64,000 nt of DNA from Paulinella micropora. Taxonomy: Eukaryota; Cercozoa; Imbricatea; Euglyphida. Shown in pieces: positions 14,994 to 33,965 of the stretch. The notes under the pieces were generated by a model. The model searched no databases. It saw only the letters and a list, made by a program, of their open reading frames with translations, and was not told the origin of the DNA. Positions within the stretch are counted from its first letter, which is position 1. Each line of letters opens with the position of its first letter. The position numbers and the translations under genes are program-made. The stretch covers positions 1,208,968 through 1,272,967 of the forward strand of contig BJOX01000009.1 of NCBI GenBank assembly GCA_009731375.1, written 5' to 3'.

Positions 14994-15064
14994 GCCTTTC
15001 TTCTTCTCTTTCACTCCTTCTTACTTCTCGCGTCATCGTCGGCCTCGTCAAACAGACAATGACG
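14994..15064 (+). CDS. Exon d, first full copy: MFS helix 4
   Basis: Exon of 71 nt, two bases and 23 codons, acceptor CATAG, donor ACG|GTAACA. It encodes [16 protein letters not shown], matching the helix 4 end of DHA1 transporters, where a small-x-Arg-x-x-x-Gly-x-x-K/Q motif is conserved. Its GC joins the final G of exon c to give Gly. It ends in phase 0, as exon e requires. An identical 71-nt copy follows at 15260. Because 71 is not a multiple of three, joining both copies would shift the frame, so only one can be used per transcript. Confidence 0.75.
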
Positions 15065-15075
15065 GTAACACTTAC

Positions 15076-15141
<66 letters not shown>

Positions 15142-15174
15142 GTAGGTAGATAGGTAGGTAGGTAGGTAGGTAGG

Positions 15175-15255
<81 letters not shown>

Positions 15256-15259
15256 CTAG

Positions 15260-15330
15260 GCCTTTCTTCTTCTCTTTCACTCCTTCTTACTTCTCGCGTC
15301 ATCGTCGGCCTCGTCAAACAGACAATGACG
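15260..15330 (+). CDS. Exon d, second full copy: MFS helix 4
   Basis: Identical in sequence to 14994-15064, acceptor ATCTAG, donor ACG|GTAACA. The two are separated by a (GATA)n array at about 15076-15255. Either copy satisfies the phases of exons c and e, which makes them alternative rather than consecutive exons. Which is used cannot be told. Confidence 0.72.
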
Positions 15331-16070
<740 letters not shown>

Positions 16071-16149
16071 GGATTGTCATCGTACGTGATTGAACGACAA
16101 CAAAGTTGCAAAAACTTTCCCTCTTCCACGCCACTTACTAAGAGTTGGT

Positions 16150-16295
16150 CGAGACCACCCAGATTTCCGGGTTTCTGGTGCCACTTTCTGGGTTTTTTTT
16201 TGGGTGTGGCCTGAAAAGCCTCTCTCTCTCTCTATCTATCTCTCTCTCTCTCTCTTTATCTCTCTCTCTCTCTTCCTCTTCCTCTTCCTCTCTCT

Positions 16296-16342
<47 letters not shown>

Positions 16343-16389
16343 CTTGGCCACTTTCACACCCAGAACCCGGAAATCTGGGCAGTGTAGAA
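16150..16389. mobile_element. TIR element with internal minisatellite, copy 2
   Basis: Same ends as copy 1, but the internal units are reduced to one partial unit and largely replaced by a (CT)n expansion at about 16220-16340. Confidence 0.7.
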
Positions 16390-16497
16390 CGGGCTTTACT
16401 AAGTACAATAAACATTGACCTCAGCCGATTCGTTCTCAGTCCAGATGGTTGCCTCTCGGTCCTGTACATGTGTCGTGGCTCTTTGGAATATAGTATA

Positions 16498-16616
16498 TTA
16501 TGCGGCTAGCCACAAATTTGACGTGTTTTTGCGGGCGAGCCGGAGCAGGGCCGGCGAGCCCGCAAAACACGTCAAATTTGGCGTGCCGCATATACATTTT
16601 TTGGAGGTGACCGATA
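16498..16616 (-). mobile_element. Foldback element, copy 4 (internal deletion)
   Basis: Reverse-orientation copy that retains the large hairpin but has lost much of the first hairpin's arm between the TATACA and TTTTGGAGGTGACCGATA segments. Confidence 0.75.
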
Positions 16617-16729
16617 TAGTGCTGATGCAATCGTGTTAAACGAACCCACTACAGGATTCGACAAAAAACCAGATTTTACGCGAACATGTATATGTACACA
16701 CATGAAATCTGGTGGTAGGTGGCTATCGG

Positions 16730-16754
16730 GCCGGCCGGTGGCAGAGAGATGGGG

Positions 16755-16821
<67 letters not shown>

Positions 16822-16961
16822 ACAACACTGTGGAACAGCAAGAACAACAACAACATCAACAACAACATCAAGAACAACATGATCAACATTGTCATCTTCA
16901 TCATGGAAGAGAAGACCAAAGATATTTAGATAAAAATGTGGTGGCAGGTGGCGACATACAT

Positions 16962-17016
<55 letters not shown>

Positions 17017-17053
17017 CATATATATATACATATACAAATATATATATATATAT

Positions 17054-17095
<42 letters not shown>

Positions 17096-17232
17096 GGCCT
17101 GATCGCGGAGAACAGCACAATGGAGTAACAACAACAACAACAACAACAAAATCAACAACTTACTTCAACTTCAAACTTCAACATCATATGAAGAGAAAAC
17201 CAAGATATACTTGCATTGAAATGCGATGGCAG
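16730..17232 (+). repeat. Exon e edge copies with AT, CATA, GATA and AAC arrays
   Basis: About 16942 reads GTGGTGGCAG|GTGGCGACATA, matching the acceptor and first bases of exon e before dissolving into CATA. Another degenerate copy begins near 16728 (GGTAG|GTGGC). 17094-17125 resembles the middle of exon e (GGCCTGATCGCGGAGAACAG). Simple repeats lie between them. Confidence 0.6.
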
Positions 17233-17299
17233 GTGGCGACAGGCCTGATAGCAGAGCACAGCACAATTGCTGATCGGCCGGCCCACTTGGGCAGACTAG
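17233..17299 (+). CDS. Exon e: MFS loop before helix 5
   Basis: Exon of 67 nt, 22 codons and one base. Acceptor GATGGCAG, donor CTAG|GTCTCT. It encodes VATGLIAE then HSTIADRPAHLGRLG, matching the A-x-x-x-D/E...R-x-x-x-G-x-x-G region after helix 4 in DHA1 transporters. It starts in phase 0 as exon d requires; its final G completes a Gly with exon f. Truncated copies of its 3' part follow downstream. Confidence 0.75.
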
Positions 17300-18250
<951 letters not shown>

Positions 18251-18264
18251 GCCGGTCCTATACG

Positions 18265-18360
<96 letters not shown>

Positions 18361-18365
18361 CCTAC

Positions 18366-18455
<90 letters not shown>

Positions 18456-18780
18456 GTCTACCTACCTACCTACCTACCTACCTACCTACCTACCTACCTA
18501 TTTATATATTTATGAATTTAACTATCTACCTATCTACCTACCTCCCTACCTAGCTACCTACCTACCTTCCTATATGCTATCTTGTACCAACCTACCTACC
18601 TACCTACCTACCTACCTACCTACCTACCTACCTACCTACCTGCCTACCTACATATCTACCTACCTACCTACCTACCTACCTACCTACCTTCCCATCCATC
18701 TTCCTACCCACCTATCTTCAAACCACCATTATTTTTACCTACCTATCCAATCTATCTATCTATCCATTCTTTCTACATAC

Positions 18781-18879
<99 letters not shown>

Positions 18880-18891
18880 CTTTCTACATAC

Positions 18892-18945
<54 letters not shown>

Positions 18946-18946
18946 G

Positions 18947-19013
<67 letters not shown>

Positions 19014-19032
19014 CTGTAGGCGCTGCAGTGTG

Positions 19033-19093
<61 letters not shown>

Positions 19094-19099
19094 CTATCT
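18251..19099. repeat. CTAT and CTAC arrays
   Basis: (CTAT)n and (CTAC)n with drift, a (CT)n stretch at 19036-19075, and at about 19013-19030 a drifted 5'-edge copy of exon f (TGTAG|GCGCTGCAGTG). No other coding sequence. Confidence 0.9.
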
Positions 19100-20060
19100 N
19101 NNNNNNNNNNNNNNNNNNNNNNNNNNNNNNNNNNNNNNNNNNNNNNNNNNNNNNNNNNNNNNNNNNNNNNNNNNNNNNNNNNNNNNNNNNNNNNNNNNNN
19201 NNNNNNNNNNNNNNNNNNNNNNNNNNNNNNNNNNNNNNNNNNNNNNNNNNNNNNNNNNNNNNNNNNNNNNNNNNNNNNNNNNNNNNNNNNNNNNNNNNNN
19301 NNNNNNNNNNNNNNNNNNNNNNNNNNNNNNNNNNNNNNNNNNNNNNNNNNNNNNNNNNNNNNNNNNNNNNNNNNNNNNNNNNNNNNNNNNNNNNNNNNNN
19401 NNNNNNNNNNNNNNNNNNNNNNNNNNNNNNNNNNNNNNNNNNNNNNNNNNNNNNNNNNNNNNNNNNNNNNNNNNNNNNNNNNNNNNNNNNNNNNNNNNNN
19501 NNNNNNNNNNNNNNNNNNNNNNNNNNNNNNNNNNNNNNNNNNNNNNNNNNNNNNNNNNNNNNNNNNNNNNNNNNNNNNNNNNNNNNNNNNNNNNNNNNNN
19601 NNNNNNNNNNNNNNNNNNNNNNNNNNNNNNNNNNNNNNNNNNNNNNNNNNNNNNNNNNNNNNNNNNNNNNNNNNNNNNNNNNNNNNNNNNNNNNNNNNNN
19701 NNNNNNNNNNNNNNNNNNNNNNNNNNNNNNNNNNNNNNNNNNNNNNNNNNNNNNNNNNNNNNNNNNNNNNNNNNNNNNNNNNNNNNNNNNNNNNNNNNNN
19801 NNNNNNNNNNNNNNNNNNNNNNNNNNNNNNNNNNNNNNNNNNNNNNNNNNNNNNNNNNNNNNNNNNNNNNNNNNNNNNNNNNNNNNNNNNNNNNNNNNNN
19901 NNNNNNNNNNNNNNNNNNNNNNNNNNNNNNNNNNNNNNNNNNNNNNNNNNNNNNNNNNNNNNNNNNNNNNNNNNNNNNNNNNNNNNNNNNNNNNNNNNNN
20001 NNNNNNNNNNNNNNNNNNNNNNNNNNNNNNNNNNNNNNNNNNNNNNNNNNNNNNNNNNNN
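19100..20060. other. Assembly gap (N, 961 bases)
   Basis: Largest N run of the window, between CTAT and CT repeats. Content unknown. Confidence 0.97.
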
Positions 20061-20147
<87 letters not shown>

Positions 20148-20187
20148 TTACATATATATATATGCATATATATATATATATACATGT

Positions 20188-20219
20188 AGGCGCTCCAGTG
20201 ACAGCTGCGTGGGTTCTGG

Positions 20220-20257
<38 letters not shown>

Positions 20258-20325
20258 TATATATATACATACATACATATATATGTGCATGTAGGCGCTG
20301 CAGTGACCGCTGCGTGGGTCCTGGG

Positions 20326-20378
<53 letters not shown>

Positions 20379-20513
20379 CATATATATATATATATGTAGG
20401 CGCTGCAGTGACAGCTGCGTGGGTGCTGGGTCCGTCTATATATATATATATAGAGTTCTATATATATATATATTTATATATATATATATATTATATACAT
20501 ATATATATATATG

Positions 20514-20561
<48 letters not shown>

Positions 20562-20713
20562 GGCGCTGCAGTGACGGCTGCGTGGGTGCTGGGTCCGTCG
20601 TATATATATATTATATATATATATGTATATATTTTCTATATATATACATATATACATATATACATATACATGTAGGCACTGCAGTGACGGCTGCGTGGGT
20701 CCTGGGCCCGTCG

Positions 20714-20776
<63 letters not shown>

Positions 20777-20781
20777 CGCTG
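20188..20781 (+). repeat. 5'-edge copies of exon f in (TA)n
   Basis: Five islands (about 20188, 20293, 20400, 20562, 20674), each after ATGTAG and each about 37 nt long before returning to TA; one more is cut by the gap at 20782 (GTGCGCTG). They copy one segment, GCGCTGCAGTGACAGCTGCG and a little more, with few changes. Confidence 0.8.
20400..20436 (+). CDS. Exon f (5' part): MFS helix 5
   Basis: Best-preserved 5' part of the next exon. Following G from exon e it reads [12 protein letters not shown], the MFS motif C-like Gly-x-x-x-Gly-Pro region of helix 5 in DHA1 antiporters. The acceptor is ATGTAG. No copy with a donor is visible; the copy cut by the gap at 20782 is the likely start of the intact exon. 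Confidence 0.65.
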
Positions 20782-21020
20782 NNNNNNNNNNNNNNNNNNN
20801 NNNNNNNNNNNNNNNNNNNNNNNNNNNNNNNNNNNNNNNNNNNNNNNNNNNNNNNNNNNNNNNNNNNNNNNNNNNNNNNNNNNNNNNNNNNNNNNNNNNN
20901 NNNNNNNNNNNNNNNNNNNNNNNNNNNNNNNNNNNNNNNNNNNNNNNNNNNNNNNNNNNNNNNNNNNNNNNNNNNNNNNNNNNNNNNNNNNNNNNNNNNN
21001 NNNNNNNNNNNNNNNNNNNN
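20782..21020. other. Assembly gap (N, 239 bases)
   Basis: Starts just after a GTGCGCTG island and ends in a run of C. The intact exon f may lie here. Confidence 0.95.
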
Positions 21021-21381
21021 CTCCCCCCCCCCCCCCTTCTCTCTCTCTCTCTATATATATACATATATACATTTATATGTATAAAGTTTTTCAAGAAATA
21101 AAGGAAAAGAAAATACTTTGAAAAACAAACGAACAAAATAAAAAAAAAGAAAAAAGAAAAAAAGAAAAAAGAAAAAAGAAAAAAAGAAAAAAAAAACAAA
21201 TAAATAACAACAACAACAACAACAAACAAACAAACAAACAAACAAAAGTTATCACACGCACACTTCCTTCTCTTCCTTCTCTTCCTTCTCTTCCTTCTCT
21301 TCCTTCTCTTCCTTCTCTTCCTTCCTTCCTTCCTTCCTTCCTTCCTTCCTTCCCTCCCACCCTCCTTGCCTCCTTCCACAG

Positions 21382-21424
21382 ACATCATTTGCATGTGCAT
21401 CATGGGGTTTCACATAAATTTTAG

Positions 21425-21425
<1 letters not shown>
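21382..21425 (+). CDS. Possible exon g or edge: hydrophobic helix
   Basis: After a good pyrimidine tract and acceptor (CCTTCCACAG), one frame reads [14 protein letters not shown], hydrophobic and fitting helix 6. The segment runs into (CTAT)n with no GT donor, so it may be a 5'-edge copy of an exon hidden in a later gap. Confidence 0.35.
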
Positions 21426-23660
<2,235 letters not shown>

Positions 23661-23813
23661 CNNNNNNNNNNAATAATAATAATAATAATAATATAATAAT
23701 AATAATATAATAATAATAATAATAATAGTAGTAGTAGTAGTAGAAGTAGTAATAATAATAATAATGATGATGATAATGATAATAATAATAATAATAATAA
23801 TGATAATAATAAT

Positions 23814-24079
23814 AGTGCTTCTCTGTCAATGGCTGATGCATTTCTGCACATGCGCCTCCATCGTCTCACCCGTGAGGGGAGTACGAAGAATTGACGATTG
23901 GCTCTAATGACACCCTGCAAGGGCAGTTCCAACACTTCCAGACGGACCGGTATGTTCAATGAAAATACTGGTCCAGACGGAGCGGTATGTTCAATGAAAA
24001 TACTGGTGGCACCGACGGGAATCGAACTGGCGACAGGGCCCAGATGGTAGAACTTGACCACTGGGCTATCACGGTGTCC
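23814..24079 (-). mobile_element. tRNA-derived SINE, copy 3 (minus strand)
   Basis: Full-length copy on the minus strand, (AAT)n on both sides. It has the same internal duplication of the CCAGTATTTTCATTGA segment as copy 2, so both belong to one subfamily. Confidence 0.82.
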
Positions 24080-24144
<65 letters not shown>

Positions 24145-24158
24145 TAATAATAATAATG

Positions 24159-24190
<32 letters not shown>

Positions 24191-24287
24191 CATAATAATA
24201 ATCATAATAATAATCATAATAATAATCATAATAATAATCATTATCATTATCATTATCATTATCATTATCATAATCATTATCATAATC

Positions 24288-24337
<50 letters not shown>

Positions 24338-24440
24338 CACAATCGTAACCTTTCAGGAAGGAGTAGGCGGCATAGAAATAGCGTGCTTGGTAGGTAACAA
24401 TAATGATAATGATAGTAATAATAATTATAATAATAAGAAT
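24080..24440. repeat. (AAT)n array with ATC variants
   Basis: AAT repeats with regularly spaced ATC/ATT variants to about 24335, then a short non-repetitive stretch (24336-24400) and more AAT. Confidence 0.95.
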
Positions 24441-24494
24441 TGATAGTATATCAATCACTCACCTCTACACAACCTCTTCCTTCTCTCTCAGAGC

Positions 24495-24926
24495 CATTCC
24501 ATACCGCCCAGAATTCCGGGTTTCTGGTGCCAGTTTCTGGGTTGGTTGCTTCCTGAAAAGCCTGGCCTGTGGTGCCACTTCCTGGCGTTGCTTCTGGCTT
24601 TGCTTCCTGAAAAGCCTGGCCTGTGGTGCCACTTCCTGGCGTTGCTTCCTGAAAAGCCTGGCCTGTGGTGACACTTTCTGGCTTTGCTTCCTGAAAAGCC
24701 TGGCCTGTGGTGGCCACTATCTGGCTTTGCTTCCTGAAAAGCCTGGCCTGTGGTGCCACTTCCTGGCATTGCTTCTTGAAAAGCCTGGCCTGTGGTGGCC
24801 ACTTTCTGGCTTTGCTTCCTGAAAAGCCTGGCCTGTGATGCCGCTTCCTGGCGTTGCTTCCTCAAAAGCCTGGCCTGTGGTGGCCACTTTCACACCCAGA
24901 ACCCGGAAATCTGGGTGGTGTAGAAC
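24495..24926. mobile_element. TIR element with internal minisatellite, copy 3 (expanded)
   Basis: Same ends as the copy at 15563. Inside are about eight tandem units of 41-56 bp, each with CCTGAAAAGCCTGGCCTGTG followed by GGCCACTTCCTGGCGTTGCT or a variant. Against three and about one in the other copies, the internal minisatellite clearly expands and contracts within the element. Confidence 0.8.
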
Positions 24927-24942
24927 GGACCTAATCTGACGA

Positions 24943-25010
<68 letters not shown>

Positions 25011-25221
25011 GTCAAGTTCTACCATCTGGGCCCTGTCGCCAGTTCGATTCCCGTCGGTGCCACCAGTATTTTCATTTGAACATACCGGTCCGTCTGGAAG
25101 TGTTGGAATTGCCCGTGCGGGGGTGTCATTAGAGCCTATCGTCAATTCTTCGTACTCCCCTCACGGGTGAGACGATGGAGGCGCATGTGCAGATTTGCAT
25201 CAGCCATTGACAGAGAAGCAC

Positions 25222-25222
<1 letters not shown>
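25011..25222 (+). mobile_element. tRNA-derived SINE, copy 4 (5'-truncated)
   Basis: Begins inside the tRNA-like head at GTCAAGTTCTACC, directly after (ATT)n, and runs to the body end AGAAGCACT followed by an (ATT)n tail to 25296. It lacks the internal duplication of copies 2 and 3. Confidence 0.8.
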
Positions 25223-25298
<76 letters not shown>

Positions 25299-25429
25299 GT
25301 CTGAGGCCCTCTCGCATACGTCTCGTGTGTATGTATGTATGTATGTAAGTATGTATGTATGTATGTATGTATGTATGTATGTGTGTGTGTGTGTGTTCGT
25401 TTAAAGAAATATGAAGATTTGCATGTTTT

Positions 25430-25442
25430 TGAATAGATAGAG

Positions 25443-25473
<31 letters not shown>

Positions 25474-25507
25474 ATCAAATCTTTCCAAAGCCTCATGCTG
25501 TCTAATG

Positions 25508-25586
<79 letters not shown>

Positions 25587-25587
25587 G

Positions 25588-25636
<49 letters not shown>

Positions 25637-25666
25637 TATCTAACTTTTCATGTCGTTTCACACGTA

Positions 25667-25755
<89 letters not shown>

Positions 25756-25801
25756 TGGTTTCGTTATTTTCGTTTGTTTATTTGTTATTGCATCGCCTAC
25801 G

Positions 25802-25870
<69 letters not shown>

Positions 25871-25930
25871 ATCTGTCTTTCTATCTATCTATCTATCTAT
25901 CTATCCATCTATCTATCTATCTGTCTATCT
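25430..25930. repeat. GATA, CTAT and CT arrays
   Basis: (GATA)n at 25432-25475, (CTAT)n at 25508-25635 and 25801-25930, (CT)n at 25668-25756. Two non-repetitive islands, about 25630-25665 and 25757-25801, lie between. Confidence 0.9.
25757..25801 (+). CDS. Possible exon: MFS helix 6
   Basis: Between (CT)n and (CTAT)n one frame reads [15 protein letters not shown], strongly hydrophobic and suited to helix 6 just before the charged loop of exon h. Its frame would join exon h in phase 0 if it ends at ACG, but the sequence after it is TATCTA, so the donor GT is missing or displaced by one base. It could equally be an edge copy. Confidence 0.4.
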
Positions 25931-28295
<2,365 letters not shown>

Positions 28296-28310
28296 CCTAC
28301 CTACCTATAG

Positions 28311-28386
28311 AACAGACAGGAGGAGCAATCGCGGCAAAGTAAAGAAGACATCGAAGCAAAAAGGACGGGTTGGGAAGCAGTCTTGA
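28311..28386 (+). CDS. Exon h: charged central loop of the MFS protein
   Basis: Exon of 76 nt, 25 codons and one base. Acceptor CTACCTATAG, donor TTGA|GTAACG. It encodes [17 protein letters not shown] then RTGWEAVL, a hydrophilic stretch expected between helices 6 and 7. Its final A joins GA of exon i to give Arg. It is the only island with the AACAGACAGGAGGAGC 5' part. About seventeen downstream islands copy only its 3' part. Confidence 0.72.
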
Positions 28387-28424
28387 GTAACGCCTACCTA
28401 TCTACCTATCTATCTATCTATCTA

Positions 28425-28504
<80 letters not shown>

Positions 28505-30921
28505 ATCATCTATCTATCTATCTGCCTACCTACCTTCTTACCTTAGCCTACCTACCTACCTACCTACCTACCTACCTACCTACTAACCTACCTACCCACC
28601 TACCTACCAACGAAGCGAAAAGGACGGGTTGGGAAGCAGTCTTGAGTAACGCCTTACCTACCTTCTTACCTTAGCCTACCTACCTACCTACCTACCTATC
28701 CACCTACCTACCTACCTACCTACCTACCTACCTACCCACCTACCTACCTACCTACCTACCTACCTGAGCGAAAAGGACGGGTTGGGAAGCAGTGTTGAGT
28801 AACGCCTGCCTACCTTGTTACCTTAGCCTACCTACCTACCTACCTACCTACCTACCTACCAACCTACCTACCTACCTACCTACCTACCTACCTACCTACC
28901 TACCTACCTACCTACCTACCTACCTACCAACCAACCAACCAACCTACCTACCTACCTATCTACCTACCCTCCTACCTACCTACCTACCCAACCGCTGCAG
29001 AGTAAAGAAGACAACAACGCGAAAAGGACGGGTTGGGAAGCAGTCTTGAGTAACGCCTACCTAGCTTCTTACCTTAGCCTACCTACCTACCTACCTACCT
29101 ACCAACCCACCTACCAACCTACCTACCAACCTACCTACCCACCTACCTACCTACCTACCTACTCACCTACTACTCAGCCTATCTACCTACAACGAAGCGA
29201 AAAGGACGGGTTGGGAAACAGTCTTGAGTAACGCCTTACCTACCTTCATACCTTAGCCTACCTACCTACCTACCCACCTACCTACCTACCCACCTACCCA
29301 CCTACCCACCTACCTACCTACGTACCCACCTACCTACCTACCTACCTACCTACCTACCCAACCGCTGCAGAGTAAAGAAGACAACGAAGCGAAACGGACG
29401 GGTTGGGGAGCATTCTTGAGTAACGCCTTACCTACCTTCTTACCTTAGCCTACCTACCTACCTACCTACCTACTCACCTACCCACCCACCTACCTACCTA
29501 CCTACCTACCTACCTACCTACCTACCTACCCAACCGCTGCAGAGTAAAGAAGACAAGGAAGCAAAAAGGACGGGTTGGGAAGCAGTCTTGAGTAACGCCT
29601 GCCTACCTTCTTACCTTAGCCTACCTACCTACCTACCCACCTACCTACCCACCTACCTACTTACCTACCTACCTACCCACCTACCCACCTACCTACCTAC
29701 CTACCTACTCCCTACTACTCTGCCTATCTATCTGACGAAGCGAAAAGGACGGGTTGGGAAGCAGTCTTGAGTAACGCCTGCCTACCTTCTTACCTTAGCC
29801 TACCTACCTACCTACCTACCTACCTACCTACCTACCAACCTACCTACCTACGAAGCAAAAAGGACGGGTTGGGAAGCAGTCTTGAGTAACGCCTTACCTA
29901 CCTTCTTACCTTAGCCTACCTACCTACCCACCTACCTACCTACCCACCTACCTATCTACCCACCTACCCACCTGTCTACCTACCTACCTACCTACCTACC
30001 TACCTACCTACCTACCTACCTAGAAGACAAGGAAGCGAAAAGGACGGGTTGGGAAGCAGTCTTGAGTAACGCCTGCCTACCTTCTTACCTTAGCCTACCT
30101 ACCTACCTACCTACCTACCTACCTACCTACCTACCTACCTACCTACCTACCTACCCACCTACCTACCTACCTACCTACCTACCTACCTACCTGTAAAGAA
30201 GACAACGAAGCGAAAAGGACGGGTTGGGAAGCAGTCTTGAGTAACGCCTTAACTTAGCCTACCTACCTACCTACCTACCTACCTACCTACCTACCTACCT
30301 ACCTACCTACCAACCTACCTGCCTACCTACCTACCTACCTACCTACTCACCTACCTACCTACCTACCTACCTACCCAACCGCTGCAGAGTAAAGAAGACA
30401 ACGAAGCGAAAAGAAAGGGTTGGGAAGCAGTGTTGAGTAACGCCTGCCTACCCTCTTACCTTAGCCTACCTACCTACCTACCTACCTACCTACCCACCTA
30501 CCAACCTACCTACCAACCTACCAACCTACCTACCAACCTACCTACCTACGAAGCGAAAAGGACGGGTTGGGAAGCAGTCTTGAGTAACGCCTTGCCTCTT
30601 ACCTTAGCCTACCTACCTACCTACCTACCTACCTACCTACCTACCAACCTACCTACCTACCTACCTACCTGAGCGAAAAGGACGGGTTGGGAAGCAGTTT
30701 TGAGTAACGCCTGCCTACCTTCTTACCTTAGCCTACCTACCTACCTACCTACCTACCTACCTACCTACCTACCTACCCACCTACCAACCAACCTACCAAC
30801 CTACCTACCTACCTACCTACCTACCTGCCTACCTACCTACCTACCCAACCGCTGCAAAGTAAAGAAGACAACGAAGCGAAACGGACGGGTTGGGAAGCAG
30901 TCTTGAGTAACGCCTACCTAC

Positions 30922-31003
<82 letters not shown>

Positions 31004-32060
31004 ATCTATCTATGTTTCTATTTATCTATCTATCTGCCTACCTACCTTCTTACCTTAGCCTACCTACCTACCTACCTACCTACCTACCTACCTACCTACC
31101 TACCTACCAACCTACCAACCGACCTACCTACCTACCTACCTATCCAACCGCTGCAGAGTAAAGAACACAACGAAGCGAAAAGGACGGGTTGGGAAGCAGT
31201 CTTGAGTAACGCCTTACCTACCTTCTTACCTTAGCCTACCTACCTACCTACCTACCAACCTACCTACCTACCTACCTACCTACCTACCTACCTACCCACC
31301 TACCCACCTACCTACCTACCTACCTACCTACTTACCTACCTGAGCGAAAAGGACGGGTTGGGAAGCAGTCTTGTGTAACGCCTTACCTACCTTCTTACCT
31401 TAGCCTACCTACCTACCTACCTACCTACCTACCCACCTACCCACCTACCCACCCACCTACCCACCTACCTACCAACCATCCTATTTACCCACCTACCTAC
31501 CTACTCACCTGCTACTCTGCCTATCTATCTGACGAAGCCAAACGGAAGGGTTGAGAGACAGTCTTGGGTAAGAACGTCCAAACTATATCAAACTCTACCT
31601 ACACCTACCTACATACCTACCTACCCACCTACCTACCCACCTACCCACCTACCTACCTACCTACCTACCTACCTACCTACCTACCCACCTACCCACCTAC
31701 CTACCTACCTACCTACCTACCTACCTAACTACCCACCTACTACTCTGCCTATCTATATGACGAAGCCAAACGGAAGGGTTGAGAGACAGTCTTGGGTAAG
31801 AACGTCCAAACTATATCAAACTCTACCTACACCTACCTACATACCTACCTACCCACCTACCTACCTACCTACCCACTTACCTACCTACCTACCTACCTAC
31901 CCTATCTACCTACCTACCTACCTACCTACCTACCCACCTACCTACCCACCTACCTACTCACCTACCACTCTGCCTATCTATCTGACGAAGCCAAACGGAA
32001 GGGTTGAGAGACAGTCTTGGGTAAGAACGTCCAAACTATATCAAAATCTACCTACACCTA
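28387..32060 (+). repeat. About twenty 3'-edge copies of exon h in (CTAC)n
   Basis: Islands near 28612, 28767, 28996, 29193, 29364, 29545, 29736, 29851, 30027, 30196, 30379, 30549, 30670, 30857, 31158, 31343, then a drifted type near 31533, 31760 and 31985. The first type reads GAAGCGAAAAGGACGGG to CAGTCTTGA|GTAACG, followed by CTACCTTCTTACCTTAGC. The later type reads GACGAAGCCAAACGG to CAGTCTTGG|GTAAGA. Donor sequence is kept in nearly all. Confidence 0.8.
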
Positions 32061-32452
32061 CCTACCTAACCTACCTACCTATCTACCTACACCTACCTAC
32101 CTACCCACCTACCTACCCACCTACCTACCCACCCACCCACCTTCCTACCTTCCTACCTACCTACCTACCTCCTCACCTACTACTCTGCCTATCTATCTGA
32201 CGTAGCCACCTACCCACCTACCCACCCACTTACCCACCTACCCACCCACCCACCTACCTACCTAACCTACCTAACCTACCTACCTACCTACCTACCTACC
32301 TACCCACCTACCTACCTACCCACCTACCTACCCACCTACCTACCTACCCACCCACCTACCCACCTACCCACCTACCTACCCACCTACCTACCTACCCACC
32401 TACCTACCTACCAACCTACCTACCTTCCCACCCAAATACATACATACATACA

Positions 32453-32486
<34 letters not shown>

Positions 32487-32609
32487 CACTGCTCTGCCTA
32501 TCTATCTACGTGCGGTGGCCCCTCAGGGAACAGCGTACCCACGCCTACGGGGAAGTATCTATCTTTTATCTATCTGTCTACATATCTACCTATCTACCTA
32601 CCTACCTAC

Positions 32610-32652
<43 letters not shown>

Positions 32653-32661
32653 ACTAACTAA

Positions 32662-32742
<81 letters not shown>

Positions 32743-33390
32743 CTTGTCTCCCAACTGCTGACAACTTTCTCCCATTGCGTTTATATATATATATATAATA
32801 AAAATATCCTTCCGGAGAATCCCCGTGAAATCTACCAATAATTATATATACATACATACATAAATACATACATACATACATACATACATACATGCATACA
32901 TACATACATACATACATACATACATACATACATGCATACATACATACATACATACATACATACATACGTACACACATACATACATACATACATACATACA
33001 TACATACATACACTCACACATACATACATACATACATACACACATACATACATACACACATACATACATACATACATACACACATACATACATACATACA
33101 TACATACATACATACACACATACACACATACACACATACATACNNNNNNNNNNATGCATGCATACACACATACACACATACATACATACATACATACATA
33201 CATACATACACACATACATACACACATACATACATACATACACACATACATACACACATACATACATACATAGATACATGCATACATATATACATATATA
33301 CATACATACATACATACATACACACATACATACACACGTACATTTCTCCTTATTGCGTTACCTTTTGCAGAAATCCCGTGAAATCGACCA
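32061..33390. repeat. CTAC, CTAT and CATA arrays, intron h-i
   Basis: (CTAC)n to 32437, (CATA)n to 32480, (CTAT)n at 32620-32742, (CATA)n at 32848-33345 with a 10-N gap at 33144-33153. Two related islands, about 32774-32840 and 33350-33395, share ATTGCGTT and CCGTGAAATC-ACCAA. Confidence 0.9.
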
Positions 33391-33397
33391 AATAATT

Positions 33398-33539
33398 TTA
33401 TCGGTCACCCCCACAAAATGTGGTCAGGTTACCGATAAAACTACATATGCGGCGCGCCAAATTTGACGTGTTTTGCGGGCTCGCCGGCCCGGCTCCGGCT
33501 CGCCCGCAAAACACGGCAAATTTGTGGCTAGCCGCATAA
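33398..33539 (+). mobile_element. Foldback element, copy 6
   Basis: Near-consensus copy from TTATCGGTCACC to GCCGCATAA with both hairpins intact; useful as the reference for the family. Confidence 0.82.
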
Positions 33540-33649
33540 TATACTAATATGGTGAATTGTATGCATAGTACGGTGAATTTTTCGACATGGCTGTGCGTTG
33601 TGCGTTGTGTGAGTTTTGCCAAACAAGAGCGAATCTTTACACGTCTTGG

Positions 33650-33685
<36 letters not shown>

Positions 33686-33793
33686 NNNNNNNNNNTGTTG
33701 TTGTTGTTGTTGTTGTTGTTGTCCCACCTGCTATTACTGTATTTTTTTAATACCGTCTACTATAATTATCACTCTGCTCCTATCTATCTATCG

Positions 33794-33870
<77 letters not shown>

Positions 33871-33965
33871 CCTATCTATCTACCTATCTACCTACCTACC
33901 TACCTACCTACCTACCTACCTACCTACCTACCTACCTATCTATCTATTTATCTATCATCACATAG

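Noticed and set aside
28387-32060. CRISPR-like regular repeats with spacers
   Set aside because: The units are a conserved island plus a variable-length tetranucleotide array, not constant repeats with unique spacers, and the setting is eukaryotic.
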